Source of the DNA: Winogradskyella sp.
Lineage (GTDB): Bacteria; Bacteroidota; Bacteroidia; Flavobacteriales; Flavobacteriaceae
Assembly: GCF_003712105.1 (NCBI RefSeq)
Contig: NZ_RHLG01000001.1
Span: 248,001-312,000 of the forward strand
Direction: 5' to 3'
DNA length: 64,000 nucleotides
The position numbers and the translations under genes are program-made. Shown one piece after another: positions 28,905-38,268 of this stretch. The notes under the pieces were generated by a model. That model was not told the DNA's origin and ran no database searches. It saw nothing but the letters and a program-made list of their open reading frames with translations. Within the stretch, counting starts at the first letter, position 1; each line of letters begins with the position of its first letter.

Positions 28905-29618
28905 ATGAAAATTTATGGTTTTGATATAAAAAAAGGGATATACGACTTCGAGTTCAATGAGCTGAATACAGAAAGCCATTCGCATCCTGTTGTCGAAATC
29001 ATAAATGCAACTGACGGCTCTTTTGCATTAATATCCAATGAACTTACTCATGAGAACTTAGTTTTTGCTATTATCGAATCAAACACAAAGCATAAGATTA
29101 TTGCAAAAAACTGTTCTGTCAAGATTTTAATGATAGAGAGTTATAACTATTATTTACACAAGTTCTTAAAAAGCAAAGGAATTATATTTCAAAACGGTGC
29201 TTTTCTTAAAACTTCGTTTTTATCAAAAAACCAGTTGTTTTCAGAAATTAAAGATCTCGCTACTTCAAGTGATTTAAAAACACCTGCGGATCAGCGAATA
29301 ATTGATTGTATAAAATTCATTGAAGAGAATGAACTTGAATATAAAAATCTCATTTCAGAATTAACGTCTAGAGTGTTTCTATCTGACAGTAGGCTTTCAC
29401 ATCTTTTTAAAGAGCATATCGGAGTTTCAATTAAAAAATACCTCGTTTGGAACAAATTACGACAAGCAATAAACTTATACCTAAACAACTCTACTAATTT
29501 AACAGAGGTCTCTTTACAAAGTGGATTTTTTGACCAAGCGCATCTAAGCAATTCCTTTAAAAAAGTTTTAGGAGTAAATCCTTCAAGCGCATACAATAGC
29601 AGAATCTTACAATCATAA
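28905..29618 (+). CDS. AraC-family transcriptional regulator
   Basis: SRLSHLFKEHIGVSIKKYLVWNKLRQAINLY...SGFFDQAHLSNSFKKVLGVNPSSA. Confidence 0.88.
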   Translation: MKIYGFDIKKGIYDFEFNELNTESHSHPVVEIINATDGSFALISNELTHENLVFAIIESNTKHKIIAKNCSVKILMIESYNYYLHKFLKSKGIIFQNGAFLKTSFLSKNQLFSEIKDLATSSDLKTPADQRIIDCIKFIEENELEYKNLISELTSRVFLSDSRLSHLFKEHIGVSIKKYLVWNKLRQAINLYLNNSTNLTEVSLQSGFFDQAHLSNSFKKVLGVNPSSAYNSRILQS

Positions 29619-29658
29619 CTTTTACACAAGTTTTAATTTTGCCCTTAAAACTTAGAAA

Positions 29659-30120
29659 ATGATAAGAAAAATTGAAAAGGGAGATATTACTGAATTAAAA
29701 AAGGTATTAGATTCAAGTGAATTGTTCCCATCATACTTATTAGATGATATGATTAGTGATTATTTGAATAACAAAAATTCAACAGACATATGGTTTACAA
29801 CAATACGCCATGGAAAACCTATCTCAATTGTGTACTGTGCGCCTGAAAGATTAACTAATGGAACCTACAACCTTTATGCGATTGCTGTGCACAAAGACCA
29901 ACAAGGAAACGGTGTTGGAAAGAAAATGATGGAATACATTGAAAATACGTTACGTGAAAATGGCAACCGAATTTTAATCGTAGAAACATCAGGAAAAGCT
30001 GAGTTTGAATTAACAAGAGATTTTTACATTAAATGCAACTATATTAAGCAAGCAGTAATCCCTGAATTTTACGAAGAAGATGATGACAAAGTGGTTTTTT
30101 GGAAAAAATTGACTGAGTAG
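29659..30120 (+). CDS. GNAT family N-acetyltransferase
   Basis: LYAIAVHKDQQGNGVGKKMMEYIE. Confidence 0.88.
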   Translation: MIRKIEKGDITELKKVLDSSELFPSYLLDDMISDYLNNKNSTDIWFTTIRHGKPISIVYCAPERLTNGTYNLYAIAVHKDQQGNGVGKKMMEYIENTLRENGNRILIVETSGKAEFELTRDFYIKCNYIKQAVIPEFYEEDDDKVVFWKKLTE

Positions 30121-30242
30121 AAGTTGATATAGGTGTGTATTAATCCTCGCAACCCAAATACATTAATCGGAGTTCTTCATAATTTACTATCTTTCGGTTA
30201 CTACTAAAAACCATAATATTACTTTAAACCATTAAGGCCTCA

Positions 30243-30830
30243 TTGAAAGATTACGAAAACATATTAAATAACATAAAGAGATACGTTTCTTTAAATGAAG
30301 ATGATGAAAAACAGTTTACCTCAATTGTTAGAACTACAAAAGTCAAAAGAAGGCAATTTATTGTTCAGCCAAATTTTGTTTGTTCCCATCAAACCTATGT
30401 TTTAAAAGGTGCTTTCCGAAGCTATTTTGTAAATGATGTAGGTATTGAGTATACAATTCAATTTGCAATTGAAGACTGGTTTATTAGTGATTTTAATAGT
30501 TACATAAATCAAACTCCAGCTTCAATTTTTGTAGAGGCATTAGAGGATTCAATAGTACAGCAAATTTCTTTTCAAGATGTTGAAAAACTCTGTAGTGACA
30601 ACCCTAAGTTTGAGAGATTTTTTAGACTAGTTGCTCAAAAATCATTTGCTTTTTCTCAAAGACGCATACTTTCTAATTTGGGTAAATCTGCTGAGGAACG
30701 CTACCTAGAATTTCAAAATCTATATCCTTCTATAGTGCGTCGTGTTCCTCAATATACTTTAGCCTCTTATCTAGGCATGTCACCAGAATTTTTAAGTAAA
30801 ATCCGCAAACGATTGGCCACAAAATCTTGA
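30243..30830 (+). CDS. Crp/Fnr-family transcriptional regulator
   Basis: 195 aa; RRVPQYTLASYLGMSPEFLSKIRKRL; TTG start. Confidence 0.87.
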   Translation: MKDYENILNNIKRYVSLNEDDEKQFTSIVRTTKVKRRQFIVQPNFVCSHQTYVLKGAFRSYFVNDVGIEYTIQFAIEDWFISDFNSYINQTPASIFVEALEDSIVQQISFQDVEKLCSDNPKFERFFRLVAQKSFAFSQRRILSNLGKSAEERYLEFQNLYPSIVRRVPQYTLASYLGMSPEFLSKIRKRLATKS

Positions 30831-30929
30831 ACTAGTTCAAGAAGATTTCCTAAAGTAGTTCATTTTATAGCATATACAGGTTACTCAACTTTGTAGTGTC
30901 GATTTTGACATAATTTAAAACAAAGAAAA

Positions 30930-31595
30930 ATGAGTACACAAACACAAATACCTTCTTACTCAGTAGGTCTTAAAGAATTACAAGACAATTTAGGAAGTAT
31001 GTTACCTAAAGAGGCTCTAGCTGTTTTTGAAGCAGATGCAAACAAATTAAAAGAAACGCACAAGTCTATTCTTAAGCTTAAAGAAGGTGACAAAGCACCT
31101 AACTTTTCATTATCAAATGCAATGGGTCAATCTGTAAGTTTAAAGTCGCTCTTAGAACAAGGCAAAATTGTCCTAACGTTTTACCGAGGTACTTGGTGCC
31201 CGTATTGTAACCTTCAACTCAACCAGTACCAACAAGTATTGGAAGACATCAAGTCATTGGGAGCCAATTTAGTTGCTATTTCTCCACAAACACCAGATGA
31301 ATCTTTGAATATACAGGAGAAGAATGATTTACAATTCGAAGTTTTAAGCGATAACGGAAATATTGTTGCACAACAGTTTACAACCGTATTTAAAAATGAC
31401 GCTGCTCCTCTTGAAGCAATGACCTCTCTAGGAATTGATTTTGACAGTCATTACGGTGATGATTCTAAAGAATTACCTGTCCCAGCTGTTTTCATTATAG
31501 AACCAGACTTTACGATTTCATTTGCCAAAGCCATTGATGGTGATTACAGAAATAGAGTTGAAGCTTCTGAAATTATTAACGCATTAAAAAACTAA
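30930..31595 (+). CDS. Peroxiredoxin-like (AhpC/TSA) protein
   Basis: DKAPNFSLSNAMGQSVSLKSLLEQGKIVLTFYRGTWCPYCNLQLNQYQ. Confidence 0.9.
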   Translation: MSTQTQIPSYSVGLKELQDNLGSMLPKEALAVFEADANKLKETHKSILKLKEGDKAPNFSLSNAMGQSVSLKSLLEQGKIVLTFYRGTWCPYCNLQLNQYQQVLEDIKSLGANLVAISPQTPDESLNIQEKNDLQFEVLSDNGNIVAQQFTTVFKNDAAPLEAMTSLGIDFDSHYGDDSKELPVPAVFIIEPDFTISFAKAIDGDYRNRVEASEIINALKN

Positions 31596-31599
31596 TATT

Positions 31600-31974
31600 A
31601 TGAACAAGACAATTCAACATATAATCGGTGGTCTACTAGGACTATTAATGGTCATTTTTGGTCTAAACAAATTTCTAGGGTTTATTCCTGTTGAACCACC
31701 ATCAGACCCAATTGCTCAAAAATTTATGGGCGCGATGTTCTCAACCTACCTCTTTAAAGTAGTTGCCATAGCAGAAATTATTGGTGGTATTCTATTAGTA
31801 ATACCTAAAACCAAATTCATTGGTTGGTTAATTTTAGTTCCAATAGTTTTTAATATCGTGGCGTTTCATGTAGCCCATGATTTTATTGGAAATGGAATAT
31901 GGCTCTTACCTACTTTACTCTTTATTGTTATAAGTTACTTTGAAAGGGAACACATTTCCTCATTAGTAAAATAA
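31600..31974 (+). CDS. DoxX-like membrane protein
   Basis: 124 aa, four TM helices, GLLMVIFGLNKFLGF...AEIIGGILLVIP. Confidence 0.75.
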   Translation: MNKTIQHIIGGLLGLLMVIFGLNKFLGFIPVEPPSDPIAQKFMGAMFSTYLFKVVAIAEIIGGILLVIPKTKFIGWLILVPIVFNIVAFHVAHDFIGNGIWLLPTLLFIVISYFEREHISSLVK

Positions 31975-32001
31975 AACCTATAGATTATTAAATTATTTTA
32001 G

Positions 32002-32032
32002 GCGGATTTGGTCAATATTTGTCTTAATCCGC
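32002..32032 (+). terminator. Stem-loop, possible terminator
   Basis: gcggatt ... aatccgc followed by ttt. Confidence 0.4.
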
Positions 32033-32111
32033 TTTGTAATTTATAGCAAAAAATTTAGATAGTATCCTAATAAAATTCCTAACTTTATTGAATTGCCGAT
32101 TAGCAATTTGA

Positions 32112-32687
32112 ATGAAAGAAATCGAATCTTATATCGAAAATTATTTTGGAATAAAAGGCAAAAACCTGTCTTCGATTGCGCGATTGTTTAATAATACAGA
32201 ACTTCAAAAAAATGATTACCTCTTAAAAATTAACCAATATGCAAAACGTATCCATTTTGTAAAAACAGGTTACTTAAGGGTGTTTGCATACAATGCTACT
32301 GGTGAAAAGGAAATAACACAATGGATTTCTAATGAAGGCATGTTTTTAACAGATTTGTCAAGCTTTATGTTCAATACACCTTCAAGGTGGAACATTCAAG
32401 CCATATCGGATTGTGAGTTATATACCATTTCAAAAGAAGATTACAATTCAATCGGTAATTATATTGATAACTGGAGCGAGTTAGAAAAATTATTTATTGC
32501 CAAATGTTTTGTTACCATAGAAAATAGAGTTTTTGGTCAACTTTCAATGACAGCAGATGAAAAGGTACAGCATCTTTTAGAAATTAACCCCAAGATTTTT
32601 TTACAAGTACCACTCCAATATATTGCATCAATGCTTGGAATGACTCCCGAAACTTTAAGTAGAGTAAGACGAAAACTGATTTCTTGA
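32112..32687 (+). CDS. Crp/Fnr-family transcriptional regulator
   Basis: 191 aa; QVPLQYIASMLGMTPETLSRVRRKL. Confidence 0.88.
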   Translation: MKEIESYIENYFGIKGKNLSSIARLFNNTELQKNDYLLKINQYAKRIHFVKTGYLRVFAYNATGEKEITQWISNEGMFLTDLSSFMFNTPSRWNIQAISDCELYTISKEDYNSIGNYIDNWSELEKLFIAKCFVTIENRVFGQLSMTADEKVQHLLEINPKIFLQVPLQYIASMLGMTPETLSRVRRKLIS

Positions 32688-32749
32688 TTTAAGTCAAGCG
32701 AAGCTGTTTTAGATTGACGGTACTTTGCATAGAATAAAACAATAAAACT

Positions 32750-33238
32750 ATGCACAAGTTAATCGTAACCGTTTTTCTAACATCTTTAACAATGACAATT
32801 ATGGCACAAAAAGAAATTAAGACTTCAATAGATATCTCTGCATCACCTCAAGTAATATGGAACGTACTTACCAATTTTACTGAGTACGAAAAATGGAATC
32901 CTTTTCTTAAATCTGTAGAAGGCGACTTTAAAGTTGGAGAAAAAGTAAAAATTAATGCTGGCGGCATGAAATTTAGACCAAAAGTATTAGCTTACAACGA
33001 GAATAAAGAAATACGTTGGTTAGGCAAATTTATATTTAAAGGGCTTTTTGACGGCGAACATAAATTTATAATCATTGATAACGGCGATGGCACCTCTACT
33101 TTTAAACAAGAAGAAAAGTTTAGTGGCATTTTAGTCGGACTATTTAAAAAGAAATTAGAAACAGAAACGAAATCTGGGTTTGAGGAAATGAATAAGAAAT
33201 TAAAAGAATTAGCAGAAAATTTAAAAGATGAAATTTAG
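32750..33238 (+). CDS. Secreted SRPBCC-family protein
   Basis: Signal peptide MHKLIVTVFLTSLTMTIMAQ; IDISASPQVIWNVLTNFTEYEKWNPFLKSVEGDFKVGEKV. Confidence 0.85.
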   Translation: MHKLIVTVFLTSLTMTIMAQKEIKTSIDISASPQVIWNVLTNFTEYEKWNPFLKSVEGDFKVGEKVKINAGGMKFRPKVLAYNENKEIRWLGKFIFKGLFDGEHKFIIIDNGDGTSTFKQEEKFSGILVGLFKKKLETETKSGFEEMNKKLKELAENLKDEI

Positions 33239-33683
33239 AAAAGCTACTAACAATGATATCCCAAAAATTGTGGGAATGATTGCGGATGATGAACTCGGGA
33301 AAACTAGAGAAAATTTTCAAACGCCATTACCCGAAGAATATCACACAGCTTTTCAAAATATAAATGCTGACCAAAATCAAGAATTAATAGTTGTAGAAGA
33401 CGAAAATTCTGAAATCATAGGCACTTTACAATTGTCATTTATTCAATACCTCACATACCGTGGCGGAATTAGAGCACAAATTGAAGCAGTACGAATACGA
33501 AAAGACAAAAGAGGACTTGGAATTGGGCAGACAATGTTTCAATGGGCAATTAATAGAGCAAAAGAGCGAAATGCACACTTGCTGCAATTAACTACCGACA
33601 AAAAACGACCTAACGCCATTAAATTCTACGAAGATTTAGGATTTAAAAGCACTCACGAAGGAATGAAAATGCATTTTAAATGA
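33228..33683 (+). CDS. GNAT family N-acetyltransferase
   Basis: IEAVRIRKDKRGLGIGQTMFQWAINRAKERN...FYEDLGFK. Confidence 0.9.
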   Translation: MKFRKATNNDIPKIVGMIADDELGKTRENFQTPLPEEYHTAFQNINADQNQELIVVEDENSEIIGTLQLSFIQYLTYRGGIRAQIEAVRIRKDKRGLGIGQTMFQWAINRAKERNAHLLQLTTDKKRPNAIKFYEDLGFKSTHEGMKMHFK

Positions 33684-34231
33684 AAATTCTTTTATTTGGA
33701 GCTTCTGGCTCCGGAACCACAACTTTAGGTAAAGAAATAGAGAAAAAATCTGATTTTAAGCATTTAGATGCTGACGATTACTATTGGAAAAAGACATCGC
33801 AGCCATTTCAAGAAAAAATACCCTTAAGTGAACGAAACCAAAATCTTAAGGCCGATTTCGAAAAGCATGAAAACATCATTTTAAGCGGCTCTATGGTAAG
33901 TTGGGGAAAAGAATGGGAAACTGCTTTTGACTTAGCTGTTTTTATTCATCTCGAAAATAATGAAAGAATGAATAGACTAAAAAAACGCGAAGCTGAACGT
34001 TACGGTGAAAGCCTTCAAACTAACAAAAAAATAAAAGAGAATTCTGAAGCTTTTTTAGAATGGGCTAACCAATACGAAAACCCAAACTTTGATGGCAGGT
34101 CGCTCAAAATTCATAATAACTGGATTCAATTACTAAACTGTAAAGTTTTAAGGTTAGACGGACAACTAGAGTTGTCAAAAAAAGCAGACATAGTTTTAAT
34201 GGAAATAAAAGATTTAAATAACCATATATAA
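33680..34231 (+). CDS. P-loop NTPase, adenylate/shikimate kinase-like
   Basis: LLFGASGSGTTTLGKEIEKK Walker A; 4-bp overlap with the upstream GNAT gene. Confidence 0.8.
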   Translation: MKILLFGASGSGTTTLGKEIEKKSDFKHLDADDYYWKKTSQPFQEKIPLSERNQNLKADFEKHENIILSGSMVSWGKEWETAFDLAVFIHLENNERMNRLKKREAERYGESLQTNKKIKENSEAFLEWANQYENPNFDGRSLKIHNNWIQLLNCKVLRLDGQLELSKKADIVLMEIKDLNNHI

Positions 34232-34328
34232 TCTTAAACTTACAAAGCCATTTTAATAGGTATCTACTTATAAATTTTATTGCTTTTCACTTTACTGATT
34301 TTCAGCATAAAAAAACCGTCTTACAGGT

Positions 34329-34359
34329 TTGTCAATCCAATAAGTTGTCGTAAATTTGC
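34329..34359 (+). promoter_or_regulatory. Bacteroidota-type promoter for rplM-rpsI
   Basis: TTG (34329-34331), 19-nt spacer, TAAATTTGC (34351-34359). Confidence 0.75.
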
Positions 34360-34427
34360 AAACTCTTTTTCGGAAGAGGAATGTTTAATCAAGTATACCA
34401 AAGTGGTATGCAATAAATCAAATTAGT

Positions 34428-34883
34428 GTGGATACATTAAGCTACAAAACAGTTTCAGCTAACAAAGCTACCGTTAATAAGGAGTGGGTTTTAGTTGATG
34501 CTGATGGACAAACTTTAGGTCGTTTAGCTTCAAAAGTAGCAATACTTTTAAGAGGTAAGCACAAACCTAATTTTACGCCACACGTTGATTGCGGTGATAA
34601 CGTAATAGTTATAAACGCTGAAAAAATCAACTTAACAGGTAACAAGTGGTCAGATAAAAGTTATATCCGACACACAGGTTATCCAGGTGGTCAAAGAAGT
34701 CTGACTGCTACTGAGATGTTTGAGAAAGACCCAACCAGATTAGTAGAGAAGTCAGTAAAAGGAATGTTGCCAAAAAACAAATTGGGAGCTGTTCTTTTTA
34801 GAAACCTAACAGTTGTTACTGGTGCTGAGCACGCTCACGAAGCTCAAAAGCCAAAGACAATTAATTTAAAAGAATTTAACTAA
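34428..34883 (+). CDS. rplM: 50S ribosomal protein L13
   Basis: [42 protein letters not shown] start. Confidence 0.97.
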   Translation: MDTLSYKTVSANKATVNKEWVLVDADGQTLGRLASKVAILLRGKHKPNFTPHVDCGDNVIVINAEKINLTGNKWSDKSYIRHTGYPGGQRSLTATEMFEKDPTRLVEKSVKGMLPKNKLGAVLFRNLTVVTGAEHAHEAQKPKTINLKEFN

Positions 34884-35269
34884 TGGAAGTAATTCACAAA
34901 ATTGGCCGTAGAAAGACGGCTGTTGCCCGTGTGTACGTTGCTAAAGGAAAAGGTAACATCACGGTGAACAAAAAAGACATGGCGGATTATTTTACTACTG
35001 CAACATTACAGTATAAAGTAAACCAACCTTTAGTCATGACTAACAATGATGGCAACTTTGATATTACTGTTAACGTATATGGAGGTGGCATCACCGGCCA
35101 GGCAGAAGCAATACGTTTAGCTTTATCTCGCGCAATGTGCGAATTAGATGCTGAAAACAGAGCAATATTAAAGCCAGAAGGTCTATTAACTAGAGATCCA
35201 AGAATGGTAGAGCGTAAGAAATTCGGTCAGAAGAAAGCGCGTAAGAAATTCCAGTTCTCTAAACGTTAA
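34883..35269 (+). CDS. rpsI: 30S ribosomal protein S9
   Basis: IGRRKTAVARVYVAKGKGNITVN...RDPRMVERKKFGQKKARKKFQFSKR. Confidence 0.98.
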   Translation: MEVIHKIGRRKTAVARVYVAKGKGNITVNKKDMADYFTTATLQYKVNQPLVMTNNDGNFDITVNVYGGGITGQAEAIRLALSRAMCELDAENRAILKPEGLLTRDPRMVERKKFGQKKARKKFQFSKR

Positions 35270-35285
35270 TATCCAACACAAATTA

Positions 35286-35340
35286 TGTCATGCTGAGCGC
35301 AGTCGAAGCATTTTTATATTTCTATTGCGCTCAATTGACA
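35286..35340. repeat. Dispersed inverted-repeat element (GAGCGCAGTCGA type)
   Basis: tgtcatgctgagcgcagtcgaagca ... tgcgctcaattgaca. Confidence 0.75.
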
Positions 35341-35441
35341 TTAAACACGCCACGAGTTGGCATTTTATTGAAATCGCTGAAAAGTTCAGCAAAATTAAAA
35401 CCAGTTATTGTTGCCCATGACATAAAAGTCAGGGTTTAGTC

Positions 35442-35487
35442 TAGCATCTAAATGCTAAAGGCCTTTAGAAAAAGCCACTTTAGCATT
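35442..35487 (+). promoter_or_regulatory. rpsB leader with alternative hairpins
   Basis: AATGCTAAAG (35451-35460) pairs perfectly with CTTTAGCATT (35478-35487); competing TAGCAT (35442-35447)/ATGCTA (35452-35457). Confidence 0.55.
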
Positions 35488-35519
35488 GCTAATTCAACAG
35501 AACGTAAACTATTACAAAA

Positions 35520-36302
35520 ATGGAAAAAGTAGAAGTAAAAGAACTACTAGAAGCAGGTGTACACTTTGGTCACCTAACACGTAAGTGGGATCCAAACATG
35601 GCTCCTTACATCTATATGGAGCGTAACGGTATCCATATTATCAACCTTTACAAAACAGCAGCTAAGATTAACGAAACTGCAGAAGCAATGAAAAAAATCG
35701 CTGCTTCTGGAAAGAAAATCTTATTTGTTGCAACAAAAAAGCAAGCTAAAGATATCGTTGCTGATAAAGCTAGCGCTGTAAACCAACCTTACATCACTGA
35801 AAGATGGCCAGGTGGAATGTTAACCAACTTCGTAACTATCAGAAAAGCTGTTAAGAAAATGGCTGCAATTGATAGAATGAAGAAAGATGGTACGTTTAAC
35901 TCTTTATCTAAAAAAGAGCGTTTACAAGTAGACCGTCAGCGTGCTAAATTAGAAAAGAACTTAGGTTCTATCTCTGACATGACACGTTTACCAGGTGCAT
36001 TATTTGTGGTTGATATTAAGCGTGAGCACATTGCAATTAAGGAAGCTCAAAAATTAAACATCCCAATCTTTGCAATGGTAGACACCAACTCTGACCCACG
36101 TCAGGTTGATTATGTCATCCCTGCAAATGATGATGCTTCTAAGTCTATTGATAAAGTATTATCTATCGTAACTTCTGCTGTTGCAGATGGTTTAAGCGAA
36201 AGAAAAGCTGAGCGTACAGAGAAAGAGGCTAAAGCTGCTGCTCCTAAAGCAGAAGCAAAAGCAGCGCCTGCACCTGTAGTTGCGACTCAAGAAGAAGAAT
36301 AA
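35520..36302 (+). CDS. rpsB: 30S ribosomal protein S2
   Basis: LLEAGVHFGHLTRKWDPNMAPYIYMERNGIHIINL. Confidence 0.98.
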   Translation: MEKVEVKELLEAGVHFGHLTRKWDPNMAPYIYMERNGIHIINLYKTAAKINETAEAMKKIAASGKKILFVATKKQAKDIVADKASAVNQPYITERWPGGMLTNFVTIRKAVKKMAAIDRMKKDGTFNSLSKKERLQVDRQRAKLEKNLGSISDMTRLPGALFVVDIKREHIAIKEAQKLNIPIFAMVDTNSDPRQVDYVIPANDDASKSIDKVLSIVTSAVADGLSERKAERTEKEAKAAAPKAEAKAAPAPVVATQEEE

Positions 36303-36321
36303 ATAACAATTACACAATATG

Positions 36322-36370
36322 TAAAAGTCGTTTAATTCTTTTCTTTAAGAAACATGGATTAAACGACTTT
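36322..36370 (+). terminator. Long perfect hairpin between rpsB and tsf (terminator/attenuator or processing site)
   Basis: aaaagtcgtttaat ... attaaacgactttt 14-bp perfect stem, with inner TTCTT/AAGAA. Confidence 0.6.
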
Positions 36371-36389
36371 TCAAATTTATAAACATACT

Positions 36390-37364
36390 ATGGAAAACAC
36401 AGTAAAAATTACTGCAGCAGAAGTAAATAAGCTAAGAAAAGCTACTGGTGCAGGTATGATGGATTGTAAAAAAGCACTAGTTGAAGCTGGTGGTGATTTT
36501 GACAAAGCAATCGAAGTTTTACGTAAAAAAGGACAAAAAGTTGCTGCAAAAAGAGCTGACAGAGAGTCTTCTGAAGGTGCTGCTGTAGCAAAAATAAATG
36601 CAGATAACACTAAAGGTATTGCACTAGTATTAGGTTGTGAAACTGATTTCGTAGGTAAAAATGAAAACTTCTTAAAATTAGCTAGTGACTTTGGTGACAT
36701 TGCACTTAACTATACTACTAAAGAAGAATTCTTAGCTGCTGATTTCGGCGGAATGACTGTAGCAGATAAATTGGTTGAGCAAACTGGAGTAATTGGTGAG
36801 AAGTTAGACATCAATGCATTTGAGGTTGTTGAAGCTGCTTACGTAGGTTCTTATGTTCACATTAACAAAATTGCTGCTGTTGTAGGTTTCTCTGCTAAAG
36901 TTGATAATATTGAAACTTTAGCTAAAGATGTTGCTATGCAGGTTGCTTCTATGGGAGCGACAACATTATCTTACAAAGATTTTGATCCAGCTTATGTTGC
37001 TTCTGAAACTGAAGCACGTATCGCTGCTATCGAAAAAGAGAATGAAGAATTAGCGCGTTTAGGAAAAACATTAAAAAATGTTCCTAAATACATCTCTATG
37101 TCTCAATTAACTGATGCCGTTTTAGCACAAGCTGAAGAAGATGCAAAAGCAGAACTTAAAGCTGAAGGTAAGCCTGAGCAAATTTGGGACAGAATCTTAC
37201 CTGGTAAAATGGACCGTTTTATATCTGATAACACAACATTAGATAAAGAACAATGTCTATTAGACCAAAGTTTTATTAAAGACGAAAAGTCAAACGTAGC
37301 TAAATATGTTTCTTCTTACGGAGAAGTAGAAGTAACAGGTTTTAAACGTGCTACAGTAGGTTAA
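36390..37364 (+). CDS. tsf: Elongation factor Ts
   Basis: VNKLRKATGAGMMDCKKALVEAGGDFDKAIEVLRKKG. Confidence 0.98.
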   Translation: MENTVKITAAEVNKLRKATGAGMMDCKKALVEAGGDFDKAIEVLRKKGQKVAAKRADRESSEGAAVAKINADNTKGIALVLGCETDFVGKNENFLKLASDFGDIALNYTTKEEFLAADFGGMTVADKLVEQTGVIGEKLDINAFEVVEAAYVGSYVHINKIAAVVGFSAKVDNIETLAKDVAMQVASMGATTLSYKDFDPAYVASETEARIAAIEKENEELARLGKTLKNVPKYISMSQLTDAVLAQAEEDAKAELKAEGKPEQIWDRILPGKMDRFISDNTTLDKEQCLLDQSFIKDEKSNVAKYVSSYGEVEVTGFKRATVG

Positions 37365-37385
37365 TTAAATAACCATATAACATAT

Positions 37386-37418
37386 AAAAAAGCCTTCAGA
37401 AATCTGAAGGCTTTTTTT
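37386..37418 (+). terminator. Rho-independent terminator after tsf
   Basis: agccttcag-aaat-ctgaaggct followed by ttttttt. Confidence 0.9.
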
Positions 37419-37514
37419 GTATTACAACATTAACAGAAGATATAAATACACAAAGGGTTTCACTTTTAATCCTAATAATAATTGTTTAGTTTTGCGTAAC
37501 CTTCAAAATAACAA

Positions 37515-38222
37515 ATGAAATTTAAACGCGTACTACTTAAACTTTCTGGTGAAGCCCTAATGGGAGATCGTCAATACGGTATTGACCCACAACGCCTTGC
37601 AGAATATGCTCAGGATATTAAAACCATTACAGATAAAGGTGTCGAAGTGGCCATTGTAATTGGTGGTGGAAATATTTTTAGAGGTGTTGCTGGAGCAAGT
37701 AATGGTATGGATCGTGTACAAGGTGACCATATGGGTATGCTAGCAACCGTAATAAATGGTTTGGCTTTACAAAGTGCACTTGAAGACGCTGATATACCAA
37801 CACGATTGCAAACCGCTATAAAAATCAATGAAGTTGCTGAGCCTTTTATTCGTCGTAAAGCTTTGCGACACCTAGAAAAAGGACGTGTTGTAATTTTTGG
37901 AGGCGGAACAGGAAATCCTTATTTCACTACAGATTCTGCAGCAGTATTAAGAGCCATCGAAATTGAAGCAGATGTAATACTAAAAGGTACTCGAGTTGAT
38001 GGCATTTATAATGCCGATCCTGAGAAAGATACAAATGCCATAAAATTTGACCATATAAGCTTTGACGATGTTTTACGTAAAGGACTAAAGGTTATGGACA
38101 CAACTGCATTTACATTAAGTCAAGAAAACAAGTTACCAATCATTGTTTTTGATATGAATAAAAAAGGAAATCTACTAAAAGTGGTTTCTGGAGAAAATAT
38201 TGGTACTAAGGTTAACTTATAA
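37515..38222 (+). CDS. pyrH: UMP kinase
   Basis: [28 protein letters not shown]...[10 protein letters not shown]. Confidence 0.97.
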   Translation: MKFKRVLLKLSGEALMGDRQYGIDPQRLAEYAQDIKTITDKGVEVAIVIGGGNIFRGVAGASNGMDRVQGDHMGMLATVINGLALQSALEDADIPTRLQTAIKINEVAEPFIRRKALRHLEKGRVVIFGGGTGNPYFTTDSAAVLRAIEIEADVILKGTRVDGIYNADPEKDTNAIKFDHISFDDVLRKGLKVMDTTAFTLSQENKLPIIVFDMNKKGNLLKVVSGENIGTKVNL

Positions 38223-38268
38223 GTTTTGGCTTAACTTTTGATAATTGTCAGTTAAAAAATTAAAGATT

